64,000 bases of DNA from Effusibacillus dendaii (GTDB taxonomy: Bacteria > Bacillota > Bacilli > Tumebacillales > Effusibacillaceae), in contig NZ_AP023366.1 in NCBI RefSeq assembly GCF_015097055.1, forward strand, positions 2,755,001-2,819,000, read 5' to 3'. Under the pieces are notes generated by a model that was not told where the DNA came from, made no database searches, and was given only the letters and a program-made list of their open reading frames with translations. Numbering within the stretch: the first letter of the stretch is position 1; every line of letters starts with the position of its first letter. Positions 39,305 to 48,301 of the stretch are shown one piece after another. A program made the translations under genes and the position numbers.

Positions 39305-40219
39305 TTGAAAGTGCTTGTTACAGGCGGAGCGGGGTTTATCGGGTCGCATATTGTCGATCAGTTGCTGGCTGACGGTCATGAAGTGGTAGTTTTGGATAAT
39401 TTGTCGGCTGGCAGTCGGGCCAATTTGCCGACCGATGTGAAAGTGATTGAACAGGACGTGGCATCCGACTTGACGCCCGTTTTTGCAAAAGAGCGGTTTG
39501 ATGCGGTGATTCACCAAGCGGCTCAGGTGGGAGTTCCCGATTCCATTCGGGACCCCCTGCACGATGCAAGCGTGAACATAAATGGACTGCTGCAGGTACT
39601 GGAAGCTTGCCGAAAGTATGCGGTCAAGAAAATTGTACTCGCTTCTTCTGCGGCAGTTTACGGAACGCCGATCGAATTGCCTGTTTCGGAAGAACATCCG
39701 TTGATTCCCCTGTCTCCTTACGGACTGACCAAGAAAACAGGGGAGGAATATCTGCGGATTTATCAAGCGCTGCATGGGCTTCCCTATACGATTTTGCGAT
39801 ATGCCAATGTGTATGGTCCGCGCCAATCGTTGAGCCGTGAAAGCGGCGTGATTACGATTTTTACGGATCGGCTCTGCAGGGGGGAAATGCCCACTATTTT
39901 TGGAGATGGAACCGATACGAGAGACTATGTCTATGTAGAGGATGTGGCCCGTGCCAACCTGCTTGCCTTATCGGGCGGCGACAACCAGATTTTTAACGTG
40001 TCGACAGGTTCGGCCGTCACTTTAAACGAATTATTCTTCGCTCTGACAGATGTTCTGAACGATCAAAGAGAACCGTGCTACGGCCCCCCTCGTTTGGGGG
40101 ATATCCGACACTCCACTCTCGCAAATGGAAAAATCCGACGCGCTTTCGGTTGGAAACCCTCCGTTTCGCTGGCAGAAGGTCTGCGGCGAACGGTCGAATG
40201 GGTCAAAAGTCAATCGTAA
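39305..40219 (+). CDS. NAD-dependent epimerase/dehydratase (UDP-glucose 4-epimerase-like)
   Basis: This 304-residue extended short-chain dehydrogenase has the N-terminal GGAGFIGSH NAD motif, the catalytic Tyr-x3-Lys in YGLTKKTGEEY, and the sugar-nucleotide epimerase block NVYGPRQ. The start is TTG with GGGGAGG eight bases before; a longer upstream frame is not supported. It is closely followed by hprK (13 bases), so the two are likely co-transcribed. The exact sugar substrate is unknown. The stretch 39126-39304 shows no gene. Confidence 0.88.
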   Translation: MKVLVTGGAGFIGSHIVDQLLADGHEVVVLDNLSAGSRANLPTDVKVIEQDVASDLTPVFAKERFDAVIHQAAQVGVPDSIRDPLHDASVNINGLLQVLEACRKYAVKKIVLASSAAVYGTPIELPVSEEHPLIPLSPYGLTKKTGEEYLRIYQALHGLPYTILRYANVYGPRQSLSRESGVITIFTDRLCRGEMPTIFGDGTDTRDYVYVEDVARANLLALSGGDNQIFNVSTGSAVTLNELFFALTDVLNDQREPCYGPPRLGDIRHSTLANGKIRRAFGWKPSVSLAEGLRRTVEWVKSQS

Positions 40220-40232
40220 CGGGGTGAACAAG

Positions 40233-41168
40233 GTGCCAAAAACAATCCGAACCAAACAACTGTTGGAAGAGTTCCCGTTGGTGCTGCAGAACCCGAATGC
40301 TGACGTTGAGCGGGAAATTACAGTCGGCGACATAAATCGTCCCGGGTTGGCGCTGGCGGGATTTTTGGTATATCACCCGGCCGAACGGATTCAATTGTTG
40401 GGAAGAACGGAATTGGCGTTTTTCAATTCCATGCAGGAAACGGATCAGCGCTCACGGGCGGAAGCGCTATGCCAATTTGAACAAACGCCGTGTCTTGTTG
40501 TGTCCAGGGAGCAGACCGTACCGGATATATTGATCGAGATCGCAAGCATGTATAAGCTGCCGATCCTGCGCGGCAGAGTCAGCACGACCAAACTGGCGGG
40601 GCAATTGCAGCGCTATTTGGATCTTCAGTTGGCGCCGGAGACGATGATGCACGGTGTGCTGGTGGATATATACGGGATCGGTATTCTGATTACGGGATCT
40701 TCCAGTATTGGAAAAAGTGAGACTGCTTTGGAACTTGTCAAGCGGGGGCATCGGCTGGTGGCTGACGATGCGGTTGAAATCCGAAAGACGGAAGAGGATA
40801 TAGTGGTCGGAGAAGCGCCCGAGTTGTTGCGTAATCTTTTGGAAATCAGGGGGCTTGGCATAATCAATGTAATGACCCTGTTCGGCGCAGGCGCGATTCG
40901 CACCCGGAAGCAGATCGAGTTGGTCATTCGGCTCGAAATGTGGCAGGAAGGAACCGAAATTGACCGGTTAGGTCTCGATGAGCAGACCACCAAAATTTTA
41001 GATACGGATATCCCCTGCATTACCCTGCCGGTTATGCCCGGCCGAAATTTGGCGGTGTTGGTCGAAGTGGCCGCCATGAACCACCGCCTCAAAAGGATTG
41101 GATACAACGCAGCGAAAGACCTCTCGGAGAAACTGCTCCACATGATTGAAGAACAGGAAAACCATTAA
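40233..41168 (+). CDS. hprK: HPr kinase/phosphorylase
   Basis: HprK/P phosphorylates and dephosphorylates Ser46 of HPr/Crh and so controls catabolite repression through CcpA. The 311 residues show the N-terminal domain and the C-terminal catalytic domain with P-loop GSSSIGKS (155-162), the DD pair in LVADDAVE, and the signature LEIRGLGIINVMTLFGAGA. The start is GTG after GGGGTGA. Its likely substrate, an HPr-family protein, is encoded at 61685-61942. Lgt, which usually follows in Bacillus, is missing here. Confidence 0.95.
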   Translation: MPKTIRTKQLLEEFPLVLQNPNADVEREITVGDINRPGLALAGFLVYHPAERIQLLGRTELAFFNSMQETDQRSRAEALCQFEQTPCLVVSREQTVPDILIEIASMYKLPILRGRVSTTKLAGQLQRYLDLQLAPETMMHGVLVDIYGIGILITGSSSIGKSETALELVKRGHRLVADDAVEIRKTEEDIVVGEAPELLRNLLEIRGLGIINVMTLFGAGAIRTRKQIELVIRLEMWQEGTEIDRLGLDEQTTKILDTDIPCITLPVMPGRNLAVLVEVAAMNHRLKRIGYNAAKDLSEKLLHMIEEQENH

Positions 41169-41220
41169 GTCGATTTCAACATGCTCCATTAAGCCTTTTT
41201 TAAAAAATTACCAGCAAAAT

Positions 41221-41237
41221 TGTAACAGAAAAGTAAC
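41221..41237 (+). promoter_or_regulatory. WalR-box-like site upstream of the M23 peptidase
   Basis: TGTAAC-AGAAA-AGTAAC matches the WalR consensus of two TGTWAH hexamers five bases apart at 11 of 12 hexamer positions. A further TGTAAC and TGTTACAT lie at about 41277-41294 near a CATAAT word. The wall hydrolase downstream fits the WalR regulon. Confidence 0.45.
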
Positions 41238-41327
41238 ATTAAAAAAGAGGACACAGTCGATTTCTATCGAATAAACTGTAACTGTGTTACATAATCTAGT
41301 TTACTAGATGATGAAGGAGGGTGGGGC

Positions 41328-42773
41328 ATGGCAGACTTAAACCCCGAATGGCATACACATCTTCGTACATTTGCCGTGGCCAACAAAGACTACACGAAAG
41401 AACAACTGAGGCAACTTCATTGGAAAAAGCTGCTGCAGGATGTGAAGGGACAGATTCACCACACGTTTACAGTTGGAAAGACGGCAGCGGCGGCGGCCAT
41501 TGTGCTGGTCACAGCGTTAGGCGCTTTCGGCATTCAGCACGCCGTTAACAAAACAACCCTTTATTACAAAGTGTATGTGGATGGGCAATATGTGGGTGAC
41601 GTAAAAGATCCCAATTTTGTCTATGAAAAAATCGCTTTATTAGGAGATAAATTTCACGCTTCTGTTTCTGTGGTGCCTGCTCACGAGCGGTTGCGCGGCA
41701 GCACTTCGGAAGCGGCCGTATCCCTGGCCCTGAATGATGCGTTGTACGCGAAGCGAAATGCGGTCGTTATCCGAGTGAATGGGGACGATGCGGTAGCCGT
41801 CCAGGACGAAGCGGCTGCGCAAGCGGTTATCGATCAGTTAAAAGCGAAATTCGCCTCTGCTGACACTGCGGTGCAAGAAGTCAAGATTTCACAGAGCATC
41901 GCGTTTGTCAAGGAACGTGTCAACAGAGACGAGGTTCGCTCGATTGATGAGGCAGTGGCTGCGTTGCTGCAGAGCAAGGAAAAGCCGAAAAAGTATCTTG
42001 TGTCTCGCGGAGACTCACTTTGGACGATCGCAAACAGAAATCATATATCCGTAGAAACGTTAAAACAGGTGAATCCTCAGATTACAGATGAGAATGCGCT
42101 GCAGGAAGGGGAAGAAATTGCGGTTAACTCTTCTGAACCGATCGTCACGGTGGAAACGGTGGAAGAGTTGAATCGCACCGTACCCCTTAAGTTTGAAACC
42201 GTCTATCAGGATGACGCGACAATGAACAAAGGGGAACAACAAGTCCTCGTCGAAGGCCACGATGGCGAATCTCAGCAAAGAGTGCAAATTCGCAAGAAAA
42301 ACGGAGTCACATACGCGGAAGTTGTGCTGTCGGAACAGGTGCTGCAACCGAAGACGGACCAGGTGATCCGGCGTGGCGTGAAAATTCCGGGTGTCGCATC
42401 AGGCGATTGGGTATGGCCAGTTGCTTCCCGTACGATTTCTTCTACATACGGCGAATGGCGGGGGAACAGTCGACATAATGCAATAGACATCAGTGCTGCC
42501 ATGGGTACCCCCGTGTATGCGTCAAACAACGGACGGGTAATTTTTGCAGGATGGGACAACGGTGGTTATGGTAAATGTATTCGCATCGATCATGGAAACG
42601 GTATCGTAAGCATTTATGGCCACCTGTCGGTGGTGGGTGTATCGGTTGGACAGACGGTCGGCAAAGGGGACTTGATTGGCAGAGTCGGTTCCACCGGAGA
42701 ATCTACCGGACCACATTTGCACTATGAAGTACGCGTGAATGGAGTTCAAGTGAATCCGACGCCTTATATGTAA
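41328..42773 (+). CDS. LysM-G5-M23 peptidoglycan endopeptidase
   Basis: The 481-residue protein has an uncleaved-looking membrane anchor near residues 55-75 (AAAAAIVLVTALGAFGI) preceded by a basic cytoplasmic stretch. A LysM domain follows (YLVSRGDSLWTIANRNHIS, near 225-270), then a G5 domain (275-345) and a C-terminal M23 domain (365-480) with zinc ligands in HNAID and GPHLHYEV. It should cut peptide cross-links outside the membrane. AAGGAGGGTGG precedes the ATG. It sits between hprK and yvoD, probably under its own promoter. Confidence 0.92.
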   Translation: MADLNPEWHTHLRTFAVANKDYTKEQLRQLHWKKLLQDVKGQIHHTFTVGKTAAAAAIVLVTALGAFGIQHAVNKTTLYYKVYVDGQYVGDVKDPNFVYEKIALLGDKFHASVSVVPAHERLRGSTSEAAVSLALNDALYAKRNAVVIRVNGDDAVAVQDEAAAQAVIDQLKAKFASADTAVQEVKISQSIAFVKERVNRDEVRSIDEAVAALLQSKEKPKKYLVSRGDSLWTIANRNHISVETLKQVNPQITDENALQEGEEIAVNSSEPIVTVETVEELNRTVPLKFETVYQDDATMNKGEQQVLVEGHDGESQQRVQIRKKNGVTYAEVVLSEQVLQPKTDQVIRRGVKIPGVASGDWVWPVASRTISSTYGEWRGNSRHNAIDISAAMGTPVYASNNGRVIFAGWDNGGYGKCIRIDHGNGIVSIYGHLSVVGVSVGQTVGKGDLIGRVGSTGESTGPHLHYEVRVNGVQVNPTPYM

Positions 42774-42783
42774 ACAGGGGAAA

Positions 42784-42821
42784 AAAGGTGCCTGTCGGCA
42801 GGGTCGTGCAGGCGCCTTTTT
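42784..42821 (+). terminator. Terminator after the M23 peptidase gene
   Basis: GGTGCCTG and CAGGCGCC pair (one G-T) around an 18-base interior, with five T after. Confidence 0.75.
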
Positions 42822-42871
42822 GTTATAATGAGAATAATTGTAACCGAGAATGGCACAGGGAGAGAATTCGG

Positions 42872-43831
42872 ATGCAGTGGGGCGTTTGGAAACGCGGGTT
42901 GCAAGCGGGCCTGAAAACAACCTGGATATTGAGCAAAATTATCGTACCGGTCACAATTGCAGTGACGTTTTTGAAGCATACCCCGGTTATCTCCTGGGTG
43001 GTAAGTTTATTCGCGCCGGTCATGAACTGGTTGGGGCTGCCGGGGGAAGCGGCGATCGTACTCGCGTTTGGTTATATTCTAAATCTATACGCTGCCATTG
43101 GCGCTATGTTTGTGTTGCCTTTAAGCAGTTACGCCATTTTCGTTTTGGCGATCATGCTGAGCTTTTGCCACAACCTTTTGGTAGAAACGGCTGTCGCCAA
43201 GCGAATGGGACTGTCGGCGACGGTGGTGTTTTTGATTCGCCTCTCGGCCTCGTTTGGTTCGGCCGTGTTGATCCGGTTGTTTGCGGGATCAGGTCAGGCG
43301 GCTGCCGACGGGAAAATCGGCCAGGTGCCGCTCGATCCCTATTTTTGGCAGATGGGTCTTTTCCAGTTTGTGGGAGAGTTGTTGCATCAGGCGTGGTCAG
43401 CTGTATGGCAGTTAGCGATCATCGTGATTCCCTTGATGTTGGCGATTCAAATTTTGAAAGAGATCCATTTTCTTGACCGATTGTCCCGGATTATGGGGCC
43501 TGTCACGAAACTATTGGGGATTCGCATGAATTTGTCGATTCCTCTATTGGCGGGCATTTTCTTCGGATTGGCATACGGGGCGGGTGTAATTTTAGAAGCA
43601 ACGCAAAAAGAACATTTCAGTAAGCGGGAATTGTATCTGTTAGTGTTGTTCTTGGTATTGTGCCATGCGGTTGTGGAGGACACGTTGTTGTTTGTGCCGC
43701 TTGGCGTAAACGCATGGCTGCTGCTGGGGATGCGGCTGCTGGCGGCCATTGGGGTGACAGCCTGTCTGTCACGAATTTGGCGGGAATCGACCCTTGTACA
43801 GAAGCAGGCGATTCCTAACGGCAATCCATAA
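42872..43831 (+). CDS. yvoD: Nucleoside-recognition (Gate) domain membrane protein, YvoD-like
   Basis: The 319-residue protein is almost all membrane helices, about eight, with a Gate/nucleoside-recognition pattern (ILSKIIVPVTIAVTFL, FGLAYGAGVILEA). The position directly before ppaX and yvoF matches B. subtilis yvoD, supporting orthology. Its transport or sensing role is unknown. The ATG follows AGGGAGAG; the frame is open further left into the terminator region, which is unlikely to be coding. Confidence 0.85.
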   Translation: MQWGVWKRGLQAGLKTTWILSKIIVPVTIAVTFLKHTPVISWVVSLFAPVMNWLGLPGEAAIVLAFGYILNLYAAIGAMFVLPLSSYAIFVLAIMLSFCHNLLVETAVAKRMGLSATVVFLIRLSASFGSAVLIRLFAGSGQAAADGKIGQVPLDPYFWQMGLFQFVGELLHQAWSAVWQLAIIVIPLMLAIQILKEIHFLDRLSRIMGPVTKLLGIRMNLSIPLLAGIFFGLAYGAGVILEATQKEHFSKRELYLLVLFLVLCHAVVEDTLLFVPLGVNAWLLLGMRLLAAIGVTACLSRIWRESTLVQKQAIPNGNP

Positions 43832-43845
43832 CAAGGAGGAATCCG

Positions 43846-44487
43846 ATGCGGTATCCATTTATCCTGTTTGATCTGGACGGTACGCTGCTCGATACAAATG
43901 AATTGATTCTGCAGTCGTTTGAACATACGCTGGGAACCTTCTTTCCCGGCGTTTTCAAGAGAGAAGATTTACTGCCGTTCATGGGTGAACCGATGAACAG
44001 ACAATTTGCCCGTTGGGCGGCGCCGGAGCAGATTCCGCTGCTGACTGACGAATATCGCAAGTATAACCTGTCGAACCACGACAGGCTGGTTACGATTTTT
44101 CCGAATGTAAAAGAAACTCTGTCTGACTTACAGAAAATGGGCTGCAAAATAGCCCTTGTTACCAGCAAAATACGCCTTACGACCGAAAGGGGACTGCGCC
44201 TTTTTGATCTGGAGCGTTATTTTGAAACGCTTGTCACAATTGAGGATACGGAGAAACACAAACCGGAACCGGAACCATTGCTGCTGGCTATGAAACGGTT
44301 GGGGGCGCATCCGGAACAAACATTGATGGTCGGGGATAGCCCGTACGACGTACAAGGTGGCAAAGCGGCCGGTACAGCTACCTGCAGCGTGGGCTGGAGT
44401 TTGCGCGGGAAAGAAGCGTTGTCCAGTTATCAGCCGGACCACATCATTGACGACATGACCGAATTGTTAAAAATTGCGCGAGGATAA
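43846..44487 (+). CDS. ppaX: Pyrophosphatase PpaX (HAD family)
   Basis: PpaX hydrolyses pyrophosphate released when HprK/P dephosphorylates P-Ser-HPr by phosphorolysis, pulling that reaction. The 213-residue HAD protein has DLDGT with nucleophile Asp9 and acid/base Asp11, a Lys in LTTERGLRLF-adjacent helix, and GDSPYDVQGGKAAG as motif IV. AAGGAGGAA precedes the ATG. Linkage to hprK nearby (2.7 kb) agrees with its function. Confidence 0.92.
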   Translation: MRYPFILFDLDGTLLDTNELILQSFEHTLGTFFPGVFKREDLLPFMGEPMNRQFARWAAPEQIPLLTDEYRKYNLSNHDRLVTIFPNVKETLSDLQKMGCKIALVTSKIRLTTERGLRLFDLERYFETLVTIEDTEKHKPEPEPLLLAMKRLGAHPEQTLMVGDSPYDVQGGKAAGTATCSVGWSLRGKEALSSYQPDHIIDDMTELLKIARG

Positions 44488-44488
44488 G

Positions 44489-44968
44489 ATGAGAAGAACA
44501 GAACGGTATCCGGTCAAAGGTGCAAACGCATTATGGCAGCTTTATAAAACGGTTTCATTTTGGAAAGTCGTTCGTAATTTTATTGTTATCCAGCTTGCCC
44601 GCTACACGCCGTTTTTATCGCTTAAAAACTGGATGTACCGGACATTCCTTGGCGTCCGGGTGGGCGGCCAAACCGCATTCGCGTTAATGGTGATGCTTGA
44701 CATCATGTTTCCGGAACGTATTCAGGTTGGCCGAAACTGTATCATTGGCTATAATACCACCATTTTGGCGCACGAATACTTAATTGAGGAATATCGACTC
44801 GGCGATGTGCGGATCGGCGACAACGTAATGATTGGCGCCAATTCCCTTATTTTGCCGGGGGTCACAATTGGGGACGGAGCGGTGATTGGAGCCGGTTCGC
44901 TCGTGAATCGGGATATTCCGGCAGGAGCGTTTGCAGCCGGCAATCCCATTCAAATTATCCGGCGTTGA
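44489..44968 (+). CDS. yvoF: Hexapeptide-repeat acyltransferase, YvoF-like
   Basis: The 159-residue protein has an N-terminal helical part and a left-handed beta-helix of hexapeptide repeats (IQVGRNCIIGYNTTI, VRIGDNVMIGANSLILPGVTIGDGAVIGAGSLV), the fold of O-acetyltransferases. The acceptor is unknown. The order yvoD-ppaX-yvoF-hisZ equals that of B. subtilis. The start ATG is one base past the ppaX stop with AGGA upstream; an in-frame TTG at 44474 is less likely. Confidence 0.85.
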   Translation: MRRTERYPVKGANALWQLYKTVSFWKVVRNFIVIQLARYTPFLSLKNWMYRTFLGVRVGGQTAFALMVMLDIMFPERIQVGRNCIIGYNTTILAHEYLIEEYRLGDVRIGDNVMIGANSLILPGVTIGDGAVIGAGSLVNRDIPAGAFAAGNPIQIIRR

Positions 44969-45028
44969 CAGCATACTGTACTCGTGCTACCATGTGAACA
45001 ACTACTTTAGTGCATTAGCAGACTAAAG
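44965..45028 (+). promoter_or_regulatory. his operon promoter with downstream dyad
   Basis: TTGACA (44965-44970), 17 bases, TACCAT (44988-44993) forms a good sigma-A promoter overlapping the yvoF stop. Just downstream, CTTTAGT (45005-45011) and ACTAAAG (45022-45028) make a perfect 7-bp dyad with 10 bases between, well placed as a repressor operator. The cognate protein is unknown. Confidence 0.6.
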
Positions 45029-45044
45029 CGTCGGCGGTGAAACG

Positions 45045-46280
45045 ATGAAAAAGCCTTTATTGATAGAGAAACCACAAGGTGTAACCGATTTTTTACCGGA
45101 TACGGCAGCCAACAAACGGCAAATCGAACGGGAAATCGCAAAACACTTTGAACGCTGGGGGTATAGAGAGATTATTACCCCCACGTTTGAATATATGGAC
45201 ACATTTCAGTTAGGAATTCGGGGAGCGGAAGATCGTGTTTTTAAATTTGTCGATCGTTCAGGCCGAATGCTGGTGTTGCGACCGGACATGACAGCGCCGA
45301 TTGCGCGGGTCGCCGCTTCACTTCTGAAAAATTCGCCGCTGCCGATCCGCCTTTCCTATACAGCCAGCATTTTTCGGCAACAGGAGCTGGTGGCAGGACG
45401 TGATACCGAGTTTACACAAGCAGGAGTGGAACTGATCGGGGACGACTCTCCTGACGCAGATGCGGAAATGATATCGCTTGCCGTGTCTGCGCTGAAAGCG
45501 ATTGGGCTGACAGGGTTCCGCTTGGCGCTTGGACAGATCGGCTTTGTGCAGGGGATTTTGGAAGAGTATGCGGTAGATGGAGATGTGCGGGAACGGCTGC
45601 AGAACGCGTTGGCAGATAAAGATTACGTTGAATTTGAACGGGTTGCGGGGAGCGAACTGGACAAGGAGGCGGCAAGCGTGCTGTCGCAACTCCCGCGATT
45701 GCGCGGCGGTGCCGACATATTGCAAACCGCCCGTCAGTTGACGAACAGCAAACGGGCTCATGAGGCGCTTCGAAACCTCCAACAAATCTGGAACGTGCTT
45801 GAAATCCAAGGCGTCAGCGAATACGTACAGATTGACCTCAGTTTGTTGCTCGGACTGAACTATTATACGGGCGCCGTTTTTGAAGGATATGCGCCGTTGA
45901 TCGGGTTTCCGGTATGCGGCGGCGGACGGTACAACGAACTGGTTGAAAAATTTGGCCGCAAAGCTCCTGCAACCGGGTTCATCATTGGCATCGAACGGGT
46001 GCTTGAAATTTTGGAAAAACAGCAAGCGTTCAAACCAATTCAGCGTTATTTGCTCTGTTACCGGGAGAAAGACCGTCAGTCGGCGCTTCCGTTCGCCGCT
46101 TTTCTGAGAGCCAACGGACAGTTTGTATCCACATTTCTGCTGGATGAGGAAGTGCCGCTGCCGCAAACGGACGGCTCTCTGACGATTGAATTGCGGGACG
46201 GTACCTTGCATGCTGACGAACCATCGCTGCTGCGATTATATGCTCAATTCCAAAGCGGGGAAGGAGGAGGAATCGCATGA
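45045..46280 (+). CDS. hisZ: ATP phosphoribosyltransferase regulatory subunit
   Basis: HisZ is a catalytically dead relative of histidyl-tRNA synthetase that completes and regulates the short HisG. The 411 residues have class II synthetase motifs (RPDMTAPIARV, FRQQELVAGRDTEFTQAGVELIG) and GLNYYTGAVFEGY, but lack an anticodon-binding domain of normal length. Its stop overlaps the hisG ATG by four bases. It heads the his operon. Confidence 0.95.
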   Translation: MKKPLLIEKPQGVTDFLPDTAANKRQIEREIAKHFERWGYREIITPTFEYMDTFQLGIRGAEDRVFKFVDRSGRMLVLRPDMTAPIARVAASLLKNSPLPIRLSYTASIFRQQELVAGRDTEFTQAGVELIGDDSPDADAEMISLAVSALKAIGLTGFRLALGQIGFVQGILEEYAVDGDVRERLQNALADKDYVEFERVAGSELDKEAASVLSQLPRLRGGADILQTARQLTNSKRAHEALRNLQQIWNVLEIQGVSEYVQIDLSLLLGLNYYTGAVFEGYAPLIGFPVCGGGRYNELVEKFGRKAPATGFIIGIERVLEILEKQQAFKPIQRYLLCYREKDRQSALPFAAFLRANGQFVSTFLLDEEVPLPQTDGSLTIELRDGTLHADEPSLLRLYAQFQSGEGGGIA

Positions 46281-46933
46281 CTGTTAATGAGAACAGCCAG
46301 TTGACCGTAGCGCTCTCAAAAGGCCGCATTATGACCGATACGCTGCGGTTGTTGAAAGCGGCAGGCATTCCTGTTCCTGACGATTTGGAGGAATCGCGCA
46401 AGCTGATTCTGGAATCTCCCGACGGATCCATTCGCTATATCCTGGCCAAACCGGTTGACGTTCCTACTTATGTGGAATACGGGGTGGCCGATTTGGGGAT
46501 TGTGGGCAAGGATGTGCTGCTTGAGGCGGAGCGTGATTTGTATGAGCTGCTGGATCTTGGCATTGGACGCTGCCGGATGTGCGTTTGCGGTCTGCCGGAA
46601 GCCCACCATGGCACTGTCAAGCGGGTGGCAAGCAAATACATGCGGATTGCGGCTGACCATTTTCGCAATCAAGGGCAGCAGGTAGAAGTGATTTTTCTCA
46701 ACGGGTCTGTCGAACTGGCCCCGTTAATCGGCTTAACAGACCGGATTGTCGATCTGGTGGAAACGGGACGAACCCTGGCTGAAAATGGGCTCGTCATCCA
46801 CGAAGAAATTTTGCAGATCTCCACCCGGCTGGTTGCCAATCGGATGAGTTTCCGTTTAAAAAGCGAACAGATAGATCACATCACAGCACGTCTGCGCGAT
46901 GTGACAGCCAAATCTTTTACAGTCGGAGAATAA
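46277..46933 (+). CDS. hisG: ATP phosphoribosyltransferase catalytic subunit, short form
   Basis: HisG joins PRPP and ATP in the first histidine step. The 218-residue short form lacks the C-terminal histidine-binding domain of the long enzymes and therefore needs HisZ. Motifs include VALSKGRI near the start and the PRPP-binding IVDLVETGRTL. Its ATG overlaps the hisZ stop. Confidence 0.96.
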   Translation: MTVNENSQLTVALSKGRIMTDTLRLLKAAGIPVPDDLEESRKLILESPDGSIRYILAKPVDVPTYVEYGVADLGIVGKDVLLEAERDLYELLDLGIGRCRMCVCGLPEAHHGTVKRVASKYMRIAADHFRNQGQQVEVIFLNGSVELAPLIGLTDRIVDLVETGRTLAENGLVIHEEILQISTRLVANRMSFRLKSEQIDHITARLRDVTAKSFTVGE

Positions 46934-46946
46934 AGGGGGGGATCGT

Positions 46947-48230
46947 GTGATCCGGATCGTGGCGGCAAAAGACTTTACACCGGTCTCTGCGGTAGATCAA
47001 TCATACGAAAAAGAACGGGACATTGTGCTCGATATGATCAACCAGATCAGGCAGCATGGGGATGCTGCATTGCAGGCATTCACCAGACGGTTTGACGGAG
47101 TCGATCTGACCGATTTTCGAATTCCGCAGCATGTGTATGCTGCTGCCTATCAGCAGGTAACTCCCCAATTCACTGAAGCACTGCGGGAAGCGATTCAGAA
47201 TATTCGCCGTTATCACGAGGCGCAGCGCAGACAGTCGTATATGCTGCTGGATGAACATGGCACTACGCTGGGACAGTTGATTCGTCCCCTGCAGCGGGTG
47301 GGCGTCTATGTACCAGGCGGTACGGCGGCCTATCCGTCCACCGTATTGATGAATGTGATTCCGGCACAAGTGGCGGGCGTTCCGGAGATCGTAGTCGTTA
47401 CACCGCCGGATAAAGAAGGAAACGTTCATCCCGGTGTACTGGTGGCGTTGCAGGAACTAGGCATTCAAGAAGCGTATCGGGTGGGCGGTGCGCAGGCAGT
47501 GGCGGCTCTGGCGTATGGCACCGAATCAATCCGGCCCGTCGATAAAATCGTTGGCCCCGGCAATATTTACGTTGCGCTGGCGAAACAGGCGGTGTTCGGT
47601 AAAGTAAGCATCGAAAGCATCGCCGGTCCTTCCGATATTCTGGTGGTGGCAGACGATACGGCAGACCCGGAGTATGTGGCGGCTGACTTACTGTCGCAAG
47701 CGGAACATGGGGAATTGTCACAGGCCATTTTGGTAACCCCGTCCAGCCGATTGGCGGAACAAACCGCGTATGCGCTGGAACAGCAGCTTGCCCGGTTGCC
47801 CCGTCAGGAAATTGCAGCCGCATCGATTCGCAACCGGGGAGCGATCATTATCACGTCGGACCTGGCAGAAGCAATCGAAATGGCGAACCGGATTGCGCCG
47901 GAGCATCTGGAATTGATCGTAGAGGAACCGGATCCGTGGCTGGCCCGTATTGTCAATGCGGGGGCCATCTTTGTCGGCACCTATTCAACGGAGCCGGTCG
48001 GCGATTATTTTTGCGGCACCAACCATGTGCTGCCGACAGAGGGGACGGCACGTTTCTCCTCACCACTCAACGTAGACGATTTTTTGAAAAAGACATCGCT
48101 TGTCCGGTACAGCAAAACAGCCCTCTTGCAGCATGGCGAAAAAATTATCGCGCTTGCCGAGTCGGAAGGTCTTGAGGCACATGCGAATGCGGTCCGCATT
48201 CGGTTGCAAAAGGAAGACGACAAACTGTAA
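46947..48230 (+). CDS. hisD: Histidinol dehydrogenase
   Basis: HisD oxidises histidinol to histidine in two NAD-dependent steps. The 427 residues contain YVPGGTAAYPSTVLM, the signature GPGNIYVALAK and ESIAGPSDILVVAD blocks, and GTNHVLPT with a catalytic-region histidine. The GTG start follows AAAGGGGGGG. It is transcribed with hisG (13 bases apart). Confidence 0.96.
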   Translation: MIRIVAAKDFTPVSAVDQSYEKERDIVLDMINQIRQHGDAALQAFTRRFDGVDLTDFRIPQHVYAAAYQQVTPQFTEALREAIQNIRRYHEAQRRQSYMLLDEHGTTLGQLIRPLQRVGVYVPGGTAAYPSTVLMNVIPAQVAGVPEIVVVTPPDKEGNVHPGVLVALQELGIQEAYRVGGAQAVAALAYGTESIRPVDKIVGPGNIYVALAKQAVFGKVSIESIAGPSDILVVADDTADPEYVAADLLSQAEHGELSQAILVTPSSRLAEQTAYALEQQLARLPRQEIAAASIRNRGAIIITSDLAEAIEMANRIAPEHLELIVEEPDPWLARIVNAGAIFVGTYSTEPVGDYFCGTNHVLPTEGTARFSSPLNVDDFLKKTSLVRYSKTALLQHGEKIIALAESEGLEAHANAVRIRLQKEDDKL

Positions 48231-48301
48231 CCGCCCCGGATACAGGATGAATTTGAACAGGGGCAGACAGGCTGAAAAGGATGTGTGACAGGATGGATAA
48301 C

